Shown here in pieces: positions 43,967-53,091 of a DNA stretch of 64,000 nt. Position 1 is the stretch's first letter. Every line of letters starts with the position of its first letter. The notes below the pieces were generated by a model. The model saw nothing but the letters and a program-made list of their open reading frames with translations. It was not told the origin of the DNA and did no database searches. Position numbers and translations under genes: made by a program. Origin of the DNA: Hominifimenecus microfluidus (GTDB lineage Bacteria; Bacillota; Clostridia; Lachnospirales; Lachnospiraceae); the NCBI GenBank assembly GCA_020687485.1, contig JAJEQR010000008.1, positions 1 through 64,000 of the forward strand, in the 5' to 3' direction.

Positions 43967-45529
43967 ATGACCACAATCAGAAAACTCTGGAAAGAAAACA
44001 TCTGTTACAAAGCCCTTTTGCTGATATTGCTGCTTCTGATGCTTGTACCATACCTTCATCAGGAGCTGGCACCTCTGGCAAAGATCTTTCTGATCTGGGG
44101 ATACGGATATATTATTTATGATTTTGTGACTGGCCGAACCTTATGGAAACGGCGGTCACTATTTCTGCTTCTGGGATTCTGCGCCTGCTATGCGGTTACC
44201 ATTTTTCTGAACCGGGAGACTGCATTTACCACGAATCTAAAAGCACTGCTCTATATGGCCATGTTCTTTATTCTCCTGTGCGGCAGCCGCCGGACAGAGC
44301 AGAATAAAGAGACGGACCGCGGAGAAATGCTGCGCAGAGAAATTACGATTCTCACACGTACCATGCTGGTGGTGACATTTCTGCTGTCACTGGTATGCCT
44401 GATGACGTTTCTGCTGAATCTGAGCGGGCAGTATCCGCTGGCGGACGGAAGCCTGGCGTATCTTGGTATGATCGACGGCAGGCTGTGGGGGCTGTACAAT
44501 GCCAACACTGGCGGCGCATTGAATGCTATCTCGGTTGTGACGATCCTCTTTGCCCTGCAGGTGCAGAAAGATACCGGCAGAGCATTCTGGAAAGCTTTTT
44601 ATCTGATCAGCCTGGTTGTACATGTCAGCTGCCTGTCGCTCAGCGGTTCCCGCACGGCACTGCTGGCATTGCTGGCTGTCCTGTCGATCGCCGTATATCT
44701 GTGGATGCCGATGGAACACTGGGTGAAAAGGAAAAGAAAACCTGGTCGGGTACGCCTCTTTCTGCTGCGTGTGCTGGCGGCGATTATTATTTTTATGGCC
44801 GGTTATGCGGTATGCGCCCTGACCGGAGCTCTCTTCCACACGATTCCACGCGGAGAGGTGCAGCGGATTACGATTACCAGAGAGTACCGGGAGGAGAATG
44901 CTGCGGCTGAAACGAACGCCCAGGAGTCTGCAAATGGGAAAATTGATGAAGGTATGGAGACCGGCGCTGCCGGTTCAGCTGGAGATATTATAGCAGAAGC
45001 GCCTTCGGAGAATACAGAGACAGAAGTTCCGTCAGGAGAGATCACTTCCCCTGTGCGCACAGATGGCGGCGTCCTGACGGGACGGCCGATCCTTTGGCGG
45101 GCAGGGCTTCAGACCTTTGAGAAGCATCCGCTGTTCGGCGTGACAAGAGAAAAACTGGTTCCGGCTACCGTTCCGGAATTATCGAATCCCGCATGGGAGC
45201 CGGATCTGACGGCAGGAGGTGTGCACAACGGCTACCTGACGGTTTTGATCTGCTCCGGTATTACGGGAACAGCCTGTCTGCTTGCCTATGTAGTTGTCAA
45301 TGTTTGGAATTTCCGGAAGGCAGCTGCCGCAAAGAAACAGAGAAAACCAAAGAAAGATTCGATTCCGACGCTGCGAAAGGGAGCAATTGCGCTGCTGCTT
45401 CTCTTCCTGATCATGGAACTGATGGAAGCTAGGGTTCTGTATCAGATCAATTTCTTCCTGTTCCTTTTCTGGCTTATCGTGGGATATCTGACAGCAGAAG
45501 GGGAGGACGCCTATGAGAAAAATCTTTGA
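43967..45529 (+). CDS. O-antigen ligase/polymerase-like membrane protein, first copy
   Basis: About 520 residues from the ATG at 43967, which has AAGGAAC upstream; the open frame begins earlier, but inside the leader hairpin. About ten membrane helices, with a large outer loop near 310-420 that ends in GRPILWRAGLQTFEKHPLFG, the hallmark region of the Wzy/WaaL family, and HNGYLTVLICSG further on. It should join glycan chains or repeats at the outer face. A Glu/Ala-rich insertion precedes the motif. The next gene overlaps by 17 bases and encodes the same family. Confidence 0.85.
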   Translation: MTTIRKLWKENICYKALLLILLLLMLVPYLHQELAPLAKIFLIWGYGYIIYDFVTGRTLWKRRSLFLLLGFCACYAVTIFLNRETAFTTNLKALLYMAMFFILLCGSRRTEQNKETDRGEMLRREITILTRTMLVVTFLLSLVCLMTFLLNLSGQYPLADGSLAYLGMIDGRLWGLYNANTGGALNAISVVTILFALQVQKDTGRAFWKAFYLISLVVHVSCLSLSGSRTALLALLAVLSIAVYLWMPMEHWVKRKRKPGRVRLFLLRVLAAIIIFMAGYAVCALTGALFHTIPRGEVQRITITREYREENAAAETNAQESANGKIDEGMETGAAGSAGDIIAEAPSENTETEVPSGEITSPVRTDGGVLTGRPILWRAGLQTFEKHPLFGVTREKLVPATVPELSNPAWEPDLTAGGVHNGYLTVLICSGITGTACLLAYVVVNVWNFRKAAAAKKQRKPKKDSIPTLRKGAIALLLLFLIMELMEARVLYQINFFLFLFWLIVGYLTAEGEDAYEKNL

Positions 45530-46958
45530 CGTCCGCGCTTTCCAGGCCGGATACTTTCTGTTGGCAGCTCTTTCCTTCAACAGCCTGACAGCAGGACGAC
45601 GCTTTATGAGTCTGCTGACGGCGCTGGTGCTTCTCTGGGGCGCGGCGCTGTTGCTGCTGCGGTTCCGGGAACAAAAGCTGCGAATGTTTCGCACCGGTCC
45701 CTGTATGGCAGGGATCAGCCTGTTTCTGGTCAGCTATGCGGTGAGCTCACTGTGGAACCTGTCCTATGGAATTGCAGGTAATCTTAAGGCTATGGCCTGG
45801 ATGACACTGGAGTTCTTCCTGCTGTATGCCGGACCAGAGCCGCAGGACAGGACAGAACACCGAAAAAGAGATCAGAGAGAAGATCCGGCGCGGGTACTTG
45901 TGCAGGTCGTGATTCTTTATACGGCGGTACAGGCCGTGATCAGTCTGGGGATGCTTTGTGCTGGCTATCAGGGAGTCTCCGTGGAGCGCGGGATGTATAT
46001 CGGTCTGCAGGAAGGGCGCCTGTGGGGCGCGTACTCCGATCCGAATTACGGAGCGGTACTGGCGGCATCTGCCTTGGCATTGTCCCTGGGCGCGGCCATC
46101 CGGGCATCCGGAAAAAAAGTCCGGCTGCTGCTGATCGGTAATGCCGTGTTGCAGTACTTCTATCTGGTCTTTTCGTACTCGCGGACCGGGTGGATTGGCT
46201 TTGCAGCGAGTATGATTCTGCTGTATCTGCATGTACTGCGGAGCAGACGTCCGCGTGCTGTAGTGCGATTTGGCGGAGCTATTTTGCTGGCAGTGCTGCT
46301 CCTTGGCGGCACGCCGATCCGGGACGCCTATAACGCCTGGCAGCAGTGGGTGACTGTCTATGCAGCTTCTATGGATGAAAAGCAGGCGGATGCAGATATT
46401 TTCGAGACTACGGAAAACCGGATGGAGCTACCGGCAGAAGCAGAACCGGAAGAATCACAGAAAGCACCGCTGCACCGGGAAGAGGAGCTGGAGGATGATA
46501 TTTCCAACGGTCGTTTCTCCGTGTGGAAGGATGGCATCGAGTTGTGGGAGACAAGTCCGGTCGTCGGGATCTCCTACCGGAATATTTCCGCCTATGCGCA
46601 GAAGAACCTGCCGGACTGCTATATTCTGAATAAGGAAGTCGCGCTGAACACGTTCCACAACCTGTTTGTCGATGTTCTGGTCAGTCAGGGACTGGCAGGA
46701 ATCCTGATTCTGCTTGGCGTATTGGTGGCCATTCTTCGAAGCAGCATACGCGGCTGCCGGAGGCTGAAAGCCGGGAAGTTGCAGACAAGAGACCAGGCGG
46801 CGCTGCTGGGAGCGGCCCTGCTTCCGATCATGATTGGAGCCCTGTTCCTGTCGGATATTCTGTATATGAATTCACCGAGTTCCGTACTGTTCTGGATCCT
46901 TCTCGGAAGCTGGTGCCGGATGATGAGAGAGCCGGAGGGAGAGAATAAATATGAATAA
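45513..46958 (+). CDS. O-antigen ligase/polymerase-like membrane protein, second copy
   Basis: 481 residues, with GGGGAGG before the ATG inside the preceding gene. About ten membrane helices; the family loop reads GRFSVWKDGIELWETSPVVG with HNLFVDVLVSQG following. A mid-chain GAYSDPNYGAV segment is also typical. The two tandem copies share layout but not close sequence, so they probably act on different glycans, or one polymerises and the other ligates. An acidic insertion near 290-330 again precedes the motif. Confidence 0.85.
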   Translation: MRKIFDVRAFQAGYFLLAALSFNSLTAGRRFMSLLTALVLLWGAALLLLRFREQKLRMFRTGPCMAGISLFLVSYAVSSLWNLSYGIAGNLKAMAWMTLEFFLLYAGPEPQDRTEHRKRDQREDPARVLVQVVILYTAVQAVISLGMLCAGYQGVSVERGMYIGLQEGRLWGAYSDPNYGAVLAASALALSLGAAIRASGKKVRLLLIGNAVLQYFYLVFSYSRTGWIGFAASMILLYLHVLRSRRPRAVVRFGGAILLAVLLLGGTPIRDAYNAWQQWVTVYAASMDEKQADADIFETTENRMELPAEAEPEESQKAPLHREEELEDDISNGRFSVWKDGIELWETSPVVGISYRNISAYAQKNLPDCYILNKEVALNTFHNLFVDVLVSQGLAGILILLGVLVAILRSSIRGCRRLKAGKLQTRDQAALLGAALLPIMIGALFLSDILYMNSPSSVLFWILLGSWCRMMREPEGENKYE

Positions 46959-47799
46959 CAAGAAAAAAAGAAAAAGAGAGAGTATCATGAAGAATTTAAA
47001 GGAACTATATGATTACCGGCAGATGATCTTCAGCCTGGTGAAGAAGGATCTGCGCGGTCGCTATAAGGGCTCCGCGCTAGGCTTTCTGTGGACCTTCCTG
47101 AATCCTCTGCTGCAGCTGGTGGTATACAGCATCGTATTTTCGACGATTTTCCGGAATAACATAGAGAAGTTTTACCTGTACCTGTTCATCGGCCTGCTGC
47201 CCTGGATGTTCTTCTCCTCTTCCCTGACCGTCGGTTCTGTCAGCGTCATCAGCTCGAAGGACATGGTGAAGAAGATTTATTTCCCGCGTGAGGTTCTTCC
47301 GATCGCGTATGTAACCAGTAGTTTCGTTAATATGCTGCTGTGTTTCCTGGTAGTGTTTATCGTCATGATCATAGGCGGTATTGATCCGAATTCCACGTTC
47401 CACTGGACAGCGCTGCTGTATCTTCCCATCGTTATGATTGTGGAATATGTGCTTGCACTGGGATTTGCCATGCTGGCTTCGGCGCTGACCGTGTATTTCC
47501 GGGATCTGGAACACATCCTCGGAATCATTACGATGGCGTGGATGTACGCGACGCCGATCCTGTATGATGTAAGTATGATTCAGAACATCCTGGTGGAGAA
47601 GGGTATGGGAAATCTGATGCACCTGTATATGCTAAACCCGATGACCCCGATCATCGTGGCTTACCATCAGATTCTGTATTACGGACAGGCGCCGGATATG
47701 AGCACTTTGCTCAGTGCGGTGGTTCTGGGGCTCTTTTTCCTGATTCTGGGCTATCTGGTATTCCGGAAGCTGCAGAGAGGATTTGCGGAGGAATTATAA
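46951..47799 (+). CDS. wzm: ABC-2 polysaccharide exporter, permease (Wzm type)
   Basis: 282 residues. After a lysine-rich start, LVKKDLRGRYKGSALGFLWTFLNPLLQL is the classic entry motif of Wzm/TagG-type permeases. Six membrane helices follow. The ATG has GGAGGGAG upstream and overlaps the preceding gene; an in-frame ATG at 46987 is an alternative. It forms an exporter with the ATPase four bases downstream, moving a complete lipid-linked glycan across the membrane. Confidence 0.93.
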   Translation: MNNKKKRKRESIMKNLKELYDYRQMIFSLVKKDLRGRYKGSALGFLWTFLNPLLQLVVYSIVFSTIFRNNIEKFYLYLFIGLLPWMFFSSSLTVGSVSVISSKDMVKKIYFPREVLPIAYVTSSFVNMLLCFLVVFIVMIIGGIDPNSTFHWTALLYLPIVMIVEYVLALGFAMLASALTVYFRDLEHILGIITMAWMYATPILYDVSMIQNILVEKGMGNLMHLYMLNPMTPIIVAYHQILYYGQAPDMSTLLSAVVLGLFFLILGYLVFRKLQRGFAEEL

Positions 47800-47802
47800 A
47801 GA

Positions 47803-49086
47803 ATGAAGCCGGAAAATGCAATTGAAGTAAAAGACGTAACGAAGAAATTTAAAGTATATCTGGACAAAGGCTCCCAGCTGAAGGAGCGTCTGCTCTTCCA
47901 TGAGAGAAATCGCTATGAGGAGCGATGGGTGCTGAAGGGCATCAGCTTCGAGGTGAAGAAGGGCGAAGCAATCGGACTGATCGGCCATAATGGCTGCGGC
48001 AAGAGTACGACGCTGAAGCTGCTGACCAGGATTATCTATCCGGATGCCGGCAGTATCGAGATGCGCGGCCGTGTCTCCAGTCTGATCGAGCTGGGCGCCG
48101 GCTTTCATCCGGATATGAGCGGCCGTGAGAACATTTATACGAACGCGGCGATTTTCGGTCTGACCAAGAAAGAGATCGATGCGCGTATGGACGATATCAT
48201 CGCATTCTCAGAACTGGAGGAATTCCTGGATAATCCGGTGCGCACCTATTCCTCCGGTATGTATATGCGCCTGGCATTCTCTGTCGCCATCAATGTGGAT
48301 GCGGATATCCTTCTGATTGACGAGATTCTGGCGGTCGGCGATACGAACTTCCAGGCGAAGTGCTTCAACAAGCTGCGTGAGATTAAGGCGCAGGGAACCA
48401 CGATCGTTATCGTATCACACTCCCTGGGACAGATCGAACAGATCTGCGAACGATCCATCTGGATTCATGACGGGCAGATCCGGGCGGAGGGCTCTCCCCG
48501 CGATGTCCATCCGGAGTATCTGAGCTTCATGGGCGAGAAACGCCAGGAGATCGCAGAGAAAGAGAAAGAACGTCAGGAAGAGAAGGAGCAGAAGAAGCAC
48601 CACGAAGAGGCGGAAGAGAAGAAAGTAAGTCCGGAGGAGCTGGAGAAGACGAAGCAGGACGGGCGCTGGGGCAACGGTCATGCCAGAATCCAGTCGGTAA
48701 AGCTGTACGCGGAGAACGGGCAGGAGCAGAATGTATTCGCGACCGGAAGTCTGGTTATGGTGAAGGTCGCTTATGAGCTGAAGGAGACCGTAAAGGATGC
48801 GGTCTTCGGCATCGGCGTCTTCCGCAGTGACGGTGTGCAGTGCTACGGTACGAACACACGGATTGACCAATTGGAGGAATTTAACCTGACAAAGAGCGGT
48901 ACGATGTGCCTTTCGCTGGATCATGTGAACCTGCTGCCCGGCGAGTACTGGCTGGATATCGCCATTGAGTCGGAGGTCGGGATTCCCGTGGATTATTACC
49001 GGCAGGCAGCGAAAGTGGAATTCTATTCTCAGATCGGCGATGTAGGAATCGCCCGGATTGACCATAAGTGGAAGCTGCCGGAATAA
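47803..49086 (+). CDS. wzt: ABC polysaccharide exporter, ATPase with glycan-binding C-terminus (Wzt type)
   Basis: 427 residues. Walker A GHNGCGKST (about 66-74), signature YSSGMYMRL and Walker B ILLIDEILAVGD are intact. A lysine/glutamate-rich linker near 245-280 joins a beta-sandwich domain (about 290-427) of the Wzt C-terminal type (VKVAYELKETVKDAVFGIGV, LLPGEYWLDIAIES). In the Wzt family that domain reads the chemical end mark of the finished glycan before export. The next gene is a methyltransferase that could place such a mark. Confidence 0.93.
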   Translation: MKPENAIEVKDVTKKFKVYLDKGSQLKERLLFHERNRYEERWVLKGISFEVKKGEAIGLIGHNGCGKSTTLKLLTRIIYPDAGSIEMRGRVSSLIELGAGFHPDMSGRENIYTNAAIFGLTKKEIDARMDDIIAFSELEEFLDNPVRTYSSGMYMRLAFSVAINVDADILLIDEILAVGDTNFQAKCFNKLREIKAQGTTIVIVSHSLGQIEQICERSIWIHDGQIRAEGSPRDVHPEYLSFMGEKRQEIAEKEKERQEEKEQKKHHEEAEEKKVSPEELEKTKQDGRWGNGHARIQSVKLYAENGQEQNVFATGSLVMVKVAYELKETVKDAVFGIGVFRSDGVQCYGTNTRIDQLEEFNLTKSGTMCLSLDHVNLLPGEYWLDIAIESEVGIPVDYYRQAAKVEFYSQIGDVGIARIDHKWKLPE

Positions 49087-49161
49087 GCATGCCCGGGAAA
49101 TGACCGCAGGATAAGTGTTTCCGGGTAACCGGATGTGGATAAGGAAGAGAGCGAGGAGAAT

Positions 49162-50241
49162 ATGAGAAAGCATACAAGAGAACTTCTGAAGGGAATGCAG
49201 GCGCGTCTGGATGCGCAGGAGCAGCTTCTGCAGTCGCAGGAGGAGCGAATTCTGGCGGAACAGAAACGCATAGACGCCTGCGAGCAGGGGCTGGCACAGC
49301 TCGCAGAGAACGTAAGAAATCATAATCAGATGCTGGACGGCTATATGGATCTGGTTACGAATGTGAGAAACACGAATGCGCTCACGGAACGCATCTCTTC
49401 GCAGTCGGAGATGTTCGGCATCAAGATTGCGCGCCTGGAGAAGGCGATGAAGGAACGTCCCGCGCAGGCAGCGCCTTCTGTGATCCTATCCGGGGAGGAC
49501 GCATCGGTAATGCAGGCGGCTCCGGCAGCCGCGTCAGCTCCCGTATCAGAGGCAGCGGTTGACGGGGACTATCAGGCGATCGACTATTTTGATTTCGAGA
49601 ATTATTTCCGCGGCTCCAAGGACGCGATCAAGGAGAACCAGAAGCAGTATGTGCCTTACTTTGAAGGAAAGAAGAATGTCCTGGATCTGGGCTGCGGCCG
49701 CGGCGAATTCCTGGAGCTTTTAAAGGAGCACGACATCGACGCGACCGGTGTGGATTTCTATGAGGAGTATGCAGATTACTGCAAGGGCAACGGGCTGAAG
49801 GCGGTACATGGAGATGCTGTGGAGTATCTGCGGCAGTGCGATCGTTGCGGAGGCATCTTTGCCGGGCAGCTGGCGGAGCATCTTTCCACGGAGCAGCTGG
49901 TCCAGCTGTGCGAGCTGGCCTATGAGAAGCTGGAGGACGGTGCCTATCTCATCATTGAGACGCCGAATCCGATGTCTCTGGCGATCTATACGCACGCCTT
50001 CTATATCGATCCGTCTCATCAGAAGCCGGTACACCCCATGACGCTGAAATATTTTCTGGAGAAGGCAGGCTTCCATAAGATCGATTTTATCTTTACGAAG
50101 AACAGCCGGATTCCGATGGAGATTCCGGAGCTGAAGGCGGAAGGTGTTGAGAACCTGGAAGCCTTTAATCAGAGTATGAAGCAGGTCAGCGAGCTTCTCT
50201 TCGGCAGTCAGGACTACGCGATTGTCGGACAGAAAGTGTAA
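49162..50241 (+). CDS. SAM-dependent methyltransferase with N-terminal coiled coil
   Basis: About 359 residues from the ATG at 49162 with GAGGAG close upstream; a GTG at 49135 in the same frame is possible. Residues 1-100 are a Gln/Glu-rich coiled coil. The class I methyltransferase domain begins with VLDLGCGRGEFLELL (motif I) and continues with VDFYEEY and LIIETPNPMS. Coiled coil plus methyltransferase next to a Wzt with glycan-binding domain recalls WbdD-type chain terminators, where the coil sets chain length. This link is inference. No kinase domain is seen. Confidence 0.88.
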   Translation: MRKHTRELLKGMQARLDAQEQLLQSQEERILAEQKRIDACEQGLAQLAENVRNHNQMLDGYMDLVTNVRNTNALTERISSQSEMFGIKIARLEKAMKERPAQAAPSVILSGEDASVMQAAPAAASAPVSEAAVDGDYQAIDYFDFENYFRGSKDAIKENQKQYVPYFEGKKNVLDLGCGRGEFLELLKEHDIDATGVDFYEEYADYCKGNGLKAVHGDAVEYLRQCDRCGGIFAGQLAEHLSTEQLVQLCELAYEKLEDGAYLIIETPNPMSLAIYTHAFYIDPSHQKPVHPMTLKYFLEKAGFHKIDFIFTKNSRIPMEIPELKAEGVENLEAFNQSMKQVSELLFGSQDYAIVGQKV

Positions 50242-50285
50242 CGATTCAGGGAACGCGGAATCGAGTGGTGACTCTGAATCGTTAC
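50238..50285 (+). repeat. Inverted repeat across the methyltransferase stop codon
   Basis: GTAACGATTCAG (50238-50249) and CTGAATCGTTAC (50274-50285) are perfect complements with a 24-base loop. The left arm contains the TAA stop. No T-tract follows, so this is an mRNA structure, perhaps for processing or for lowering expression of the genes beyond, rather than a full terminator. Confidence 0.6.
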
Positions 50286-50358
50286 GAGAAATTAAGAGAA
50301 AACGCGGAAGCGTTACAGGAAAGCACAGATCAGAGAGAGAAAACAGAGGAGATAAGAA

Positions 50359-50784
50359 ATGGCAGAACAGATAATCCCTGTAGATGTAGAAAAAATCATG
50401 GAAGAGATCCGTCAGGAGATTAAGGAGAAGGGTTATAACGATAGCATGCTGAGCTTCCGCGATGTGGACGGCAGTGAGCAGCTGAAGGAGCTGACTTCGG
50501 ATGTATTTGATCTCGGCGAAATGGAGCGTGTCGTACAGCAGATGAATATGCGCAGTCATGTAGAGTGGTATCATCCGGTTGAAGGAAGCGCTTTCGCGAA
50601 TTTCTTCAAAAAGGTGATCCGCAGACTTTGCCGCTTTATGCTGATACCGATCGTGGATCATCAGAACGCGTACAATTCGTCGGCGGCGCAGAGCATGAAC
50701 CAGGCGCTGTCCTATATCAAGGAGCAGCAGAAGATTATTGCAAATCTGGAAGAGAGAATCAAGGTACTGGAAGATAAAAAATAA
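50359..50784 (+). CDS. Small protein with amphipathic and coiled-coil ends
   Basis: 141 residues with GAGGAG before the ATG. It opens with VDVEKIMEEIRQEIKEKGY, a short helix often found at the start of glycan-modifying proteins in Firmicutes ABC-exporter clusters. A basic, moderately hydrophobic helix near 80-100 (NFFKKVIRRLCRFMLIPI) may lie on the membrane. The end is a coiled coil (about 112-141). I do not know its function; by position it may organise the exporter, the methyltransferase and the glycosyltransferases that follow. Confidence 0.7.
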   Translation: MAEQIIPVDVEKIMEEIRQEIKEKGYNDSMLSFRDVDGSEQLKELTSDVFDLGEMERVVQQMNMRSHVEWYHPVEGSAFANFFKKVIRRLCRFMLIPIVDHQNAYNSSAAQSMNQALSYIKEQQKIIANLEERIKVLEDKK

Positions 50785-50801
50785 AACAGGGGTGGATCGT
50801 A

Positions 50802-51872
50802 TTGAAAGTATTACAGGTATTGACCACCATTTCCTTCGGTGACGCTGTCAGCAATGATACGCTGGCGCTTCAGGATGTCCTGAAGGAGATGGGATATGAG
50901 ACCGGAATCTACGCAGAGAATATTGATGCGCGTCTTCCGAAGAACACAGCGCAGAAGATTCAGAAGCTTCCGGCGCTAAAGTCGCAGGATGTGGTGATCT
51001 ACCATCTTTCTACCGGAACGGACCTGAATTATGAGATCACGAAATATAAAGCGCGGATTCTTCTGATCTATCACAATGTCACGCCGCCGGAATTTCTGGC
51101 TCCCTATAACGGAGCAGCCGCGAGACTGTGCCGCTACGGCCTGGACGGCGCCCGCCATCTGGCGGACAAGGTGGAATACTGCCTGGCGGATTCCGAGTGG
51201 AACAAGAAGGATCTGCAGGAGATGGGATACAAATGTCCCATCGATGTGCTGCCGATCCTGATTGCGTTCGATGATTATAAGAAGACACCGAATGCTGCCG
51301 TAATTCAAAAATATCAGGGGAAGGGAACGAAAATCCTTTTTACCGGGCGGATTGCGCCGAATAAGTGTCATCAGGATGTGATCGCTTCTTTTGCCTGCTA
51401 TAAGAAATACTACGATCCGGACGCGAAGCTGTTTCTCGTGGGATCGTACTCCGGCATGGAGGCTTATTACGCGAAGCTGCTGGCTTATGTGAAGGAGCTT
51501 GGTGTGGAGGATGTGTACTTCCCAGGCCATATTAAGTTCGATGAGATTCTGGCCTACTATCACCTGGCTGACGTCTTCCTGTGCGAAAGTGAGCATGAGG
51601 GATTCTGTGTGCCTCTGGTAGAGGCGATGTATTTTGATGTCCCCGTAATTGCCTACGACAGTACGGCGATCGGCGGCACGCTGGGCGGTAGCGGTATCCT
51701 GATGAAGGAGAAGGAGCCGCACCTGGTAGCCGGTATGATTCATCGTCTGCAGAGCGATCCCGCGCTGCGGGAGCAGGTCGTAAGAAATCAGCGGATCCGT
51801 CTGCAGGAGCTGGGACGGGAACCGGTGAAGAAGCAGTTTGAAGACTATATGAGAGCATATTTGAAAGGATAG
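50802..51872 (+). CDS. Family 4 glycosyltransferase (GT-B)
   Basis: 356 residues from a TTG with a CAGGGGTGG signal. The acceptor half starts VLTTISFGDAVSNDTLAL, a variant of the usual glycine-rich loop. YHNVTPPEFL and the donor half FTGRIAPNKCHQDVI and SEHEGFCVPLVEAMYFDVPVI, with the E-x7-E motif, identify GT4. Together with the next two genes it forms a run of three GT4 enzymes linked to the ABC exporter. Confidence 0.92.
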   Translation: MKVLQVLTTISFGDAVSNDTLALQDVLKEMGYETGIYAENIDARLPKNTAQKIQKLPALKSQDVVIYHLSTGTDLNYEITKYKARILLIYHNVTPPEFLAPYNGAAARLCRYGLDGARHLADKVEYCLADSEWNKKDLQEMGYKCPIDVLPILIAFDDYKKTPNAAVIQKYQGKGTKILFTGRIAPNKCHQDVIASFACYKKYYDPDAKLFLVGSYSGMEAYYAKLLAYVKELGVEDVYFPGHIKFDEILAYYHLADVFLCESEHEGFCVPLVEAMYFDVPVIAYDSTAIGGTLGGSGILMKEKEPHLVAGMIHRLQSDPALREQVVRNQRIRLQELGREPVKKQFEDYMRAYLKG

Positions 51873-51876
51873 AGCT

Positions 51877-53091
51877 GTGAAGAAAATTGCATTTGTTGTG
51901 CAGCGATACGGTCTGGAGGTAAACGGCGGCGCGGAGATGGAGTGCCGGATGTACGCGGAGCGTTTGACGGATCGCTATGAAGTCCATGTGCTTACCAGTA
52001 GAGCGATTGACTATATTACCTGGAAGGATGAGTATGCCGCAGGCGAAGAAATGCTGAACGGTGTGCATGTGCATCGTTTCTCTGTTGTACATCCAAGAGT
52101 TCCGGCTGACTTTGACGCGATCAATGGAAGATTCCTCCAGGGCTTTCTGGAGCCGGATGAGGAGGAACAGTGGGTCGAGGAGCAGGGACCGTATCTTCCG
52201 GAGCTGATCGATTATCTGAAGGCGCACGAAGCGGAGTATGAAGCTTTTCTGTTCTGCACGTATCTGTATTATCCGACCTGTATGGGTGTAAAGGCTGTGG
52301 CGAAGAAAGCCATCACGATTCCGACGGCCCACGACGAACCTTTCCTGCGGATGCGTATCTTTGACGACGTTTTCCAGAAGCCGAAGGCAATCTTCTACAA
52401 TACAGCGGAGGAAGAAAAATTTGTGGAGAGCAAGTATCACAATGCGGCGATCCGCAGTGAGATCGGCGGCGCGGGCGTGGTACTTCCGGAGAATGTCAGT
52501 CCGGACGCATTCCGTGAGAAGTATGGTTTTACCAATTATCTTCTGTATGTAGGTAGAATTGATGAAGGAAAAGCCTGCGATGTGCTCTTCCGCTATTTCC
52601 AGGAATACAAGAAGAGAAATCCCGGCGATCTGAAGCTGGTATTGATGGGTAAGAGCGTGATTCCGATTCCGGAGGATGAAGATATCGTAAGCCTCGGCTT
52701 CGTCAGCGAAGAGGATAAGTACAATGGCATGGCAGCGGCACAGATGCTGGTGCTGCCGTCCCGTTTTGAAAGTTTGTCCATCGTGGTGCTGGAGTCGCTG
52801 GCGCTGTCGGTTCCTGTTGTGGTGAACGGTGTCTGCGAGGTTCTTCACGGTCACTGCACGAAGAGTAATGCAGGACTGTACTATAAGAATTATTTTGAGT
52901 TCGAGGCAGCAATCAATTATCTGCTGGAGCATAAGGATGTTCACGATGCGATGGGCGTAAACGGCGTGCGCTATGTCGAGGAGAATTATCGCTGGGATGT
53001 GATTATCAACCGCCTGGATCAGCTGATCCGCTATGTAGCGGAAGCTACAGCGGAATCCGAAGCAGCGCAGAAAGAGGAGAAGAGCGAATGA
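51877..53091 (+). CDS. Family 4 glycosyltransferase (GT-B)
   Basis: 404 residues from a GTG four bases after the preceding stop. FVVQRYGLEVNGGAEMECR is the acceptor loop, and YVGRIDEGKACDVLFRYF and LPSRFESLSIVVLESLALSV the donor-binding half with its E-x7-E motif. It resembles the next protein in size and loop (both have GGAEME), so they are likely paralogues with different specificity. The stop overlaps the next start (ATGA). Confidence 0.92.
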   Translation: MKKIAFVVQRYGLEVNGGAEMECRMYAERLTDRYEVHVLTSRAIDYITWKDEYAAGEEMLNGVHVHRFSVVHPRVPADFDAINGRFLQGFLEPDEEEQWVEEQGPYLPELIDYLKAHEAEYEAFLFCTYLYYPTCMGVKAVAKKAITIPTAHDEPFLRMRIFDDVFQKPKAIFYNTAEEEKFVESKYHNAAIRSEIGGAGVVLPENVSPDAFREKYGFTNYLLYVGRIDEGKACDVLFRYFQEYKKRNPGDLKLVLMGKSVIPIPEDEDIVSLGFVSEEDKYNGMAAAQMLVLPSRFESLSIVVLESLALSVPVVVNGVCEVLHGHCTKSNAGLYYKNYFEFEAAINYLLEHKDVHDAMGVNGVRYVEENYRWDVIINRLDQLIRYVAEATAESEAAQKEEKSE

